Assembly (NCBI GenBank): GCA_947493035.1
Contig: CANLOW010000005.1
Location: 62,001-126,000 of the forward strand
Reading direction: 5' to 3'
Source of the DNA: an uncultured Aquimarina sp.
GTDB taxonomy: Bacteria; Bacteroidota; Bacteroidia; Flavobacteriales; Flavobacteriaceae
Length of the DNA: 64,000 nt
Positions 60,188 to 64,000 of the stretch are shown one piece after another. Under the pieces are notes generated by a model. The model ran no database searches and was not told the origin of the DNA. It saw nothing but the letters and a program-made list of their open reading frames with translations. The translations under genes were made by a program, and so were the position numbers. How positions within the stretch are numbered: the first letter of the stretch is position 1; each line of letters starts with the position of its first letter.

Positions 60188-61153
60188 CTAATTTTTATAT
60201 ATCGAATTGATTATATATAGTGGTCTTTTTCTAATCTCTAAAATTAGCTTTTCAAAATACAATGAAATGATTCCTAAAGAAAAGAATAATAATGAAAATG
60301 AAGCTGTTAGAACTAAAATTATAGTAGTATAACCACTTGGTATTGTATCTGTAGCAAAGAAGTTATATATCGAATACACCCCTAATAAAAATGTAAATAT
60401 TACAAAACAAAATGATGTAAATATACTTATGCGCAAAGGTTTGCTAGAAAAAGAAAAGATTGCATCAAAAGCAAGTTTCACTAAGCTCCAAATAGAATAA
60501 TGACTCTCTCCAAACTTTCTTTTTTTAGCTTCATATGAAAGAATACTTTGCTTAAAGCCCATAGATTGAACAAAACCTCTAATAAACCTTACTTGATCCC
60601 TATATTCAGTTTTTAAAATATTTGCAACACTTTTATCTATTAAAAAAAAGTCTGACGCATTTTCTTCGAAATCTAAAGACGATAGTTGATTGATTAACTT
60701 ATAGAAAATCATTGATGAAAATTTCTTGACCAATCCTCCTCCGTTATTTCTCATTCTATGAGTCAATACTACTTGACTCCCTTCTTCATGAAGACATATC
60801 AAATCTTGAATTTTTTTGCAAGGATGCTGTCCATCTGTATCCATACAAATAACGGCATCTCCTTTAGCAAAATCTATTCCTGCAATCATTGCTGCTTCGT
60901 GACCAAAATTTTTAGAAAAATCAATTCTAACCTGAGATATATTACTCTCTTTAGTTGTTGAAATTATATGATCGATTATCTGTAACGAATTATCTTTACT
61001 TCCATCATTCACCCATATTAATTCAAAATTTATAGCACTTAATTTCTTAAGCTCCTTCTTAAGTTCTAACCAAAAGTACTCTATCCCTTCTTCTTCATTA
61101 TAAACTGATAGAATCAATGAATATTTCTTTGTATTTGAATTGATGTTTTTCAC
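60188..61153 (-). CDS. Glycosyltransferase family 2, polyprenyl-phosphate sugar synthase-like
   Basis: YSLILSVYNEEEGIEYFW, KGDAVICMDTDGQHPCKKI, C-terminal TM pair. Confidence 0.92.
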   Translation of the reverse strand: MKNINSNTKKYSLILSVYNEEEGIEYFWLELKKELKKLSAINFELIWVNDGSKDNSLQIIDHIISTTKESNISQVRIDFSKNFGHEAAMIAGIDFAKGDAVICMDTDGQHPCKKIQDLICLHEEGSQVVLTHRMRNNGGGLVKKFSSMIFYKLINQLSSLDFEENASDFFLIDKSVANILKTEYRDQVRFIRGFVQSMGFKQSILSYEAKKRKFGESHYSIWSLVKLAFDAIFSFSSKPLRISIFTSFCFVIFTFLLGVYSIYNFFATDTIPSGYTTIILVLTASFSLLFFSLGIISLYFEKLILEIRKRPLYIINSIYKN

Positions 61154-61173
61154 AAAATTATGATGTGGTAATA

Positions 61174-62424
61174 CTATTTAAAATCGTTTCTAATATAACT
61201 ACTTATTTTAGGATAACACATAAAATGTTTTGTCACTTTATTAGAAAGTGCCTGAATATTGGCCTGATCACTAGCACTTGCAATATCTTTTACAACTCCA
61301 TTTTTAAATTGAATTTGAACATTTTGCTTTTGAATGTTATATGCCTGATTGTGAACTGAACCTGCAAAGACAAAATACTCTGCTTCTTCTTCGGATATCC
61401 CTAATCGCTTAGTTACATCATTAATATGTGCCAACTGGTCTTTTAAAGTAAAAGGCGTATTGGACATTTCAATCTTCAACAAATCACGATTGATGATCAT
61501 TCTAGATAACTCACTAAGTACTTTGTCATCGACACTAATCCATTCTTTGATAGAAGAAACTATATCGTAATCATCTAAATGAGCGAAACGCTTCAAAATA
61601 TCAGAAGTAAAAGATGATGCATTTATTTTATGTTTCAAAAAGAAACTCAAAGGACTAGTCCCTGGCAATTCGACCCCTTGACTCACTAAATATTTAGCTC
61701 TCTTCAAGGTTCTAATTAAAACATTTTCGGCTACCAAACCTGTTTTATGTAAATAAACTTGCCAATACATTAACCTTCTGGATAGCAAAAATTTTTCTAC
61801 AGAATATATCCCTTTTTCTTCTACCACTAATTGATCATCCAATACATTAAGCATGGTAATCAATCGCTCGCTATTCACATTCCCTTCTGCTACTCCTGTG
61901 TAAAAACTATCTCTTTTTAAATAATCTAAACGATCCATATCCAATTGACTCGAAATCAATTGATGTAAAAACATTCTCGAATATTCTCCCTTAAAAATAC
62001 GTATTGCTAAATCTAAACGTCCATTAAATTCCGCATTAATGGCTTTCATGAATTGCAATGAGATATACTCGTGACTAACTCCCTCTACAATACTATGCTC
62101 CATAGCATGAGAAAAAGGACCATGACCAATATCATGCATTAGAATAGCTACTAGAACAGCTTCTTCCTCTTCCTGAGAAATCAAAACCCCTTTAAACCTT
62201 AATACACGAACAGCTTGCTGCATTAAATGCATACAACCTATGGCATGATGAAAGCGTGTGTGATGTGCTCCTGGATATACCATGTATGACATCCCCATTT
62301 GGGTAATTCGTCGTAAACGCTGAAAATATTTATGCTCTATAAGATCAAAAATAAGTTCGTTAGGTATAGTGATAAATCCGTAAATTGGATCATTAAGAAT
62401 TTTTAGCTTGTTTCTGGTTTCCAT
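61174..62424 (-). CDS. HD domain-containing phosphohydrolase
   Basis: HHTRFHHAIGCMHLM, ILMHDIGHGPFSHAMEH, SSQLDMDRLDYLKRDSFYTG. Confidence 0.95.
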   Translation of the reverse strand: METRNKLKILNDPIYGFITIPNELIFDLIEHKYFQRLRRITQMGMSYMVYPGAHHTRFHHAIGCMHLMQQAVRVLRFKGVLISQEEEEAVLVAILMHDIGHGPFSHAMEHSIVEGVSHEYISLQFMKAINAEFNGRLDLAIRIFKGEYSRMFLHQLISSQLDMDRLDYLKRDSFYTGVAEGNVNSERLITMLNVLDDQLVVEEKGIYSVEKFLLSRRLMYWQVYLHKTGLVAENVLIRTLKRAKYLVSQGVELPGTSPLSFFLKHKINASSFTSDILKRFAHLDDYDIVSSIKEWISVDDKVLSELSRMIINRDLLKIEMSNTPFTLKDQLAHINDVTKRLGISEEEAEYFVFAGSVHNQAYNIQKQNVQIQFKNGVVKDIASASDQANIQALSNKVTKHFMCYPKISSYIRNDFK

Positions 62425-62563
62425 GGTATATGATCTTCCAAGTCTCTTATGAAACTACTTATTGTAGATTTTATAGCAAATATAGGCCTAAGCAAGCTCC
62501 GATCGGGTAACATTGAATGAGTTTTAGCGTTACTTATTTACACTTATTTAACAAGAATCACGC

Positions 62564-64000
62564 ATGAGCGATATCAAAATACTTTGGGTTGATGATGAAA
62601 TCGACTTACTAAAGCCACATATTTTATTCCTAGAAAAGAAAAATTATAATGTAAGTACATGTCTTAGCGGTACTGAAGCTTTAGAGATTATTGAAGAAGA
62701 ACGTTTCGATATTGTCTTTTTAGATGAAAACATGCCTGGCCTTACAGGTTTAGATACCTTAAATGAAATTAAGGAGAAACAAAATGACCTTCCTGTAGTC
62801 ATGATCACCAAAAGTGAGGAAGAATATATCATGGAAGAGGCTATTGGTAACAAAATTGCCGATTACTTAATCAAACCTGTAAACCCACATCAGATACTTT
62901 TATCTCTTAAAAAAAACTTAGATCACTCTCGCCTAATCAGTGAAAAGACTTCTGCAAATTATCAGCAAGAATTTCGAAAAATTGCTATGGATATGGCAAT
63001 GGTCAATTCATATGAAGATTGGGTAGAAATGTATCAGCGTTTAATTTATTGGGAATTACAGCTTGAAGGCATTGAAGATTCAAGCATGTTTGAAATACTG
63101 GAGACTCAAAAAACGGAAGCCAACAATCAGTTTTGCAAATTCATTGATAAAAATTACGAAGAATGGTTTTCCGACCCTAAAGAAGCTCCAATGCTTTCTC
63201 ACGAATTATTCAAAAAGCGTGTCTTACCTGAACTCGGAAAAGAACAACCTACCTTATTCGTAGTCATCGATAATTTGAGATATGACCAATGGAAAGCGAT
63301 AGAACCTTATATTTCTAAATTTTACAAAAAAGAAAAAGAAAGCCCTTATTGCAGTATTCTTCCAACAGCTACGCAATATGCTCGAAATGCAATCTTCTCT
63401 GGTTTAATGCCTATAGATATGGAAAAACAGCATCCAGACCTATGGCTAAACGATACCGAGGAAGGAGGGAAAAACATGCATGAAAGTGCTTTTTTAGAAG
63501 CACAATTAAAAAGATTACGTAGCGACCTTTCTTTTGAATATTACAAAATCACCAATGAACGGAATGGTCGTACGTTAGCAGACAACTTTAAAGGCTGTGT
63601 TAATAATGACCTTACTGTAGTTGTTTATAATTTTGTAGATATGCTATCTCATGCTAAAACAGAGATGGAAGTAATAAAAGAACTTGCTGGTAATGATAAA
63701 GCTTATCGTTCATTAACCGAAAGCTGGTTTAAAAACTCTCCATTATTAGAAATTATTCAAAAGGCACATGACCTCAATTTTAAGTTAGTATTAACTACAG
63801 ATCATGGTACTATCAATGTAAAACGCCCTTCTAAAGTTATTGGAGACAAAAACACTAGTTTAAATTTACGTTATAAAACAGGAAAAAGCTTAACCTATGA
63901 AAACAAAGAAGTTGTCTCCTTTAAGGATCCTAAAACAGTAAAACTACCCTCTATAAACATGAGTAGCTCTTTTATTTTTGCTAAAGATGATTACTTTTTT
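62564..64000 (+). CDS. porX: PorX-like response regulator with PglZ/alkaline-phosphatase-superfamily domain (3' end outside window)
   Basis: MSDIKILWVDDEIDLLKPHILFLEKKNY...IVFLDENMPGLTGLDTL...PVVMITKSEEE...LIKPVNPHQIL then LFVVIDNLRYDQWK, SILPTATQYARNAIFSGLMP, VLTTDHGTI; open to window end. Confidence 0.9.
   Translation, partial: MSDIKILWVDDEIDLLKPHILFLEKKNYNVSTCLSGTEALEIIEEERFDIVFLDENMPGLTGLDTLNEIKEKQNDLPVVMITKSEEEYIMEEAIGNKIADYLIKPVNPHQILLSLKKNLDHSRLISEKTSANYQQEFRKIAMDMAMVNSYEDWVEMYQRLIYWELQLEGIEDSSMFEILETQKTEANNQFCKFIDKNYEEWFSDPKEAPMLSHELFKKRVLPELGKEQPTLFVVIDNLRYDQWKAIEPYISKFYKKEKESPYCSILPTATQYARNAIFSGLMPIDMEKQHPDLWLNDTEEGGKNMHESAFLEAQLKRLRSDLSFEYYKITNERNGRTLADNFKGCVNNDLTVVVYNFVDMLSHAKTEMEVIKELAGNDKAYRSLTESWFKNSPLLEIIQKAHDLNFKLVLTTDHGTINVKRPSKVIGDKNTSLNLRYKTGKSLTYENKEVVSFKDPKTVKLPSINMSSSFIFAKDDYFF

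Noticed and set aside
1-64000. CRISPR array, prophage, toxin-antitoxin or defence island
   Set aside because: No regularly spaced direct repeats, cas-like proteins, phage structural genes or recognisable TA pairs in either strand.

Overview
AT-rich chromosomal window with gene order and product types typical of a marine Flavobacteriaceae/Bacteroidota genome; species not assigned. Mostly housekeeping: thrS-infC-rpmI-rplT, pgpH-like 7TM-HD, thiolase, aroQ, xerD, selO, tRNA-Arg(ACG), apt, rho, dnaK, panB, ald, aroB, plsC-like, a TonB receptor plus sensor kinase, the lpxD-lpxC/fabZ-lpxA-efp-lpxD2 cluster with sucD, and a truncated porX at the right edge (absent from the ORF track). No CRISPR array, rRNA operon, prophage or obvious defence island seen. 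Points worth a second look: (1) two neighbouring genes, an MBL-fold hydrolase and a Crp/Fnr-type regulator, each broken by one in-frame stop; (2) two inverted copies of a ~145 bp MITE-like palindromic element flanking a DUF808 gene; (3) a second, degenerate dispersed intergenic repeat with 3-4 copies; (4) an archaeal-type (type II) GAPDH homologue abutting a small sugar transferase; (5) a repeated TTTCA-N8-TGAAA dyad upstream of a GbsR/MarR-like regulator and its neighbour; (6) a sigma54-like promoter plus TGACA-N3-TGTCA dyad upstream of dnaK; (7) infC probably starting at AUA; (8) divergent start codons 2 nt apart. I found no clearly new multi-gene system; the most novel candidates are the repeats, the GAPDH/sugar-transferase pair and a tandem secreted paralogue family. 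All family calls come from reading motifs by eye; no database search was run.
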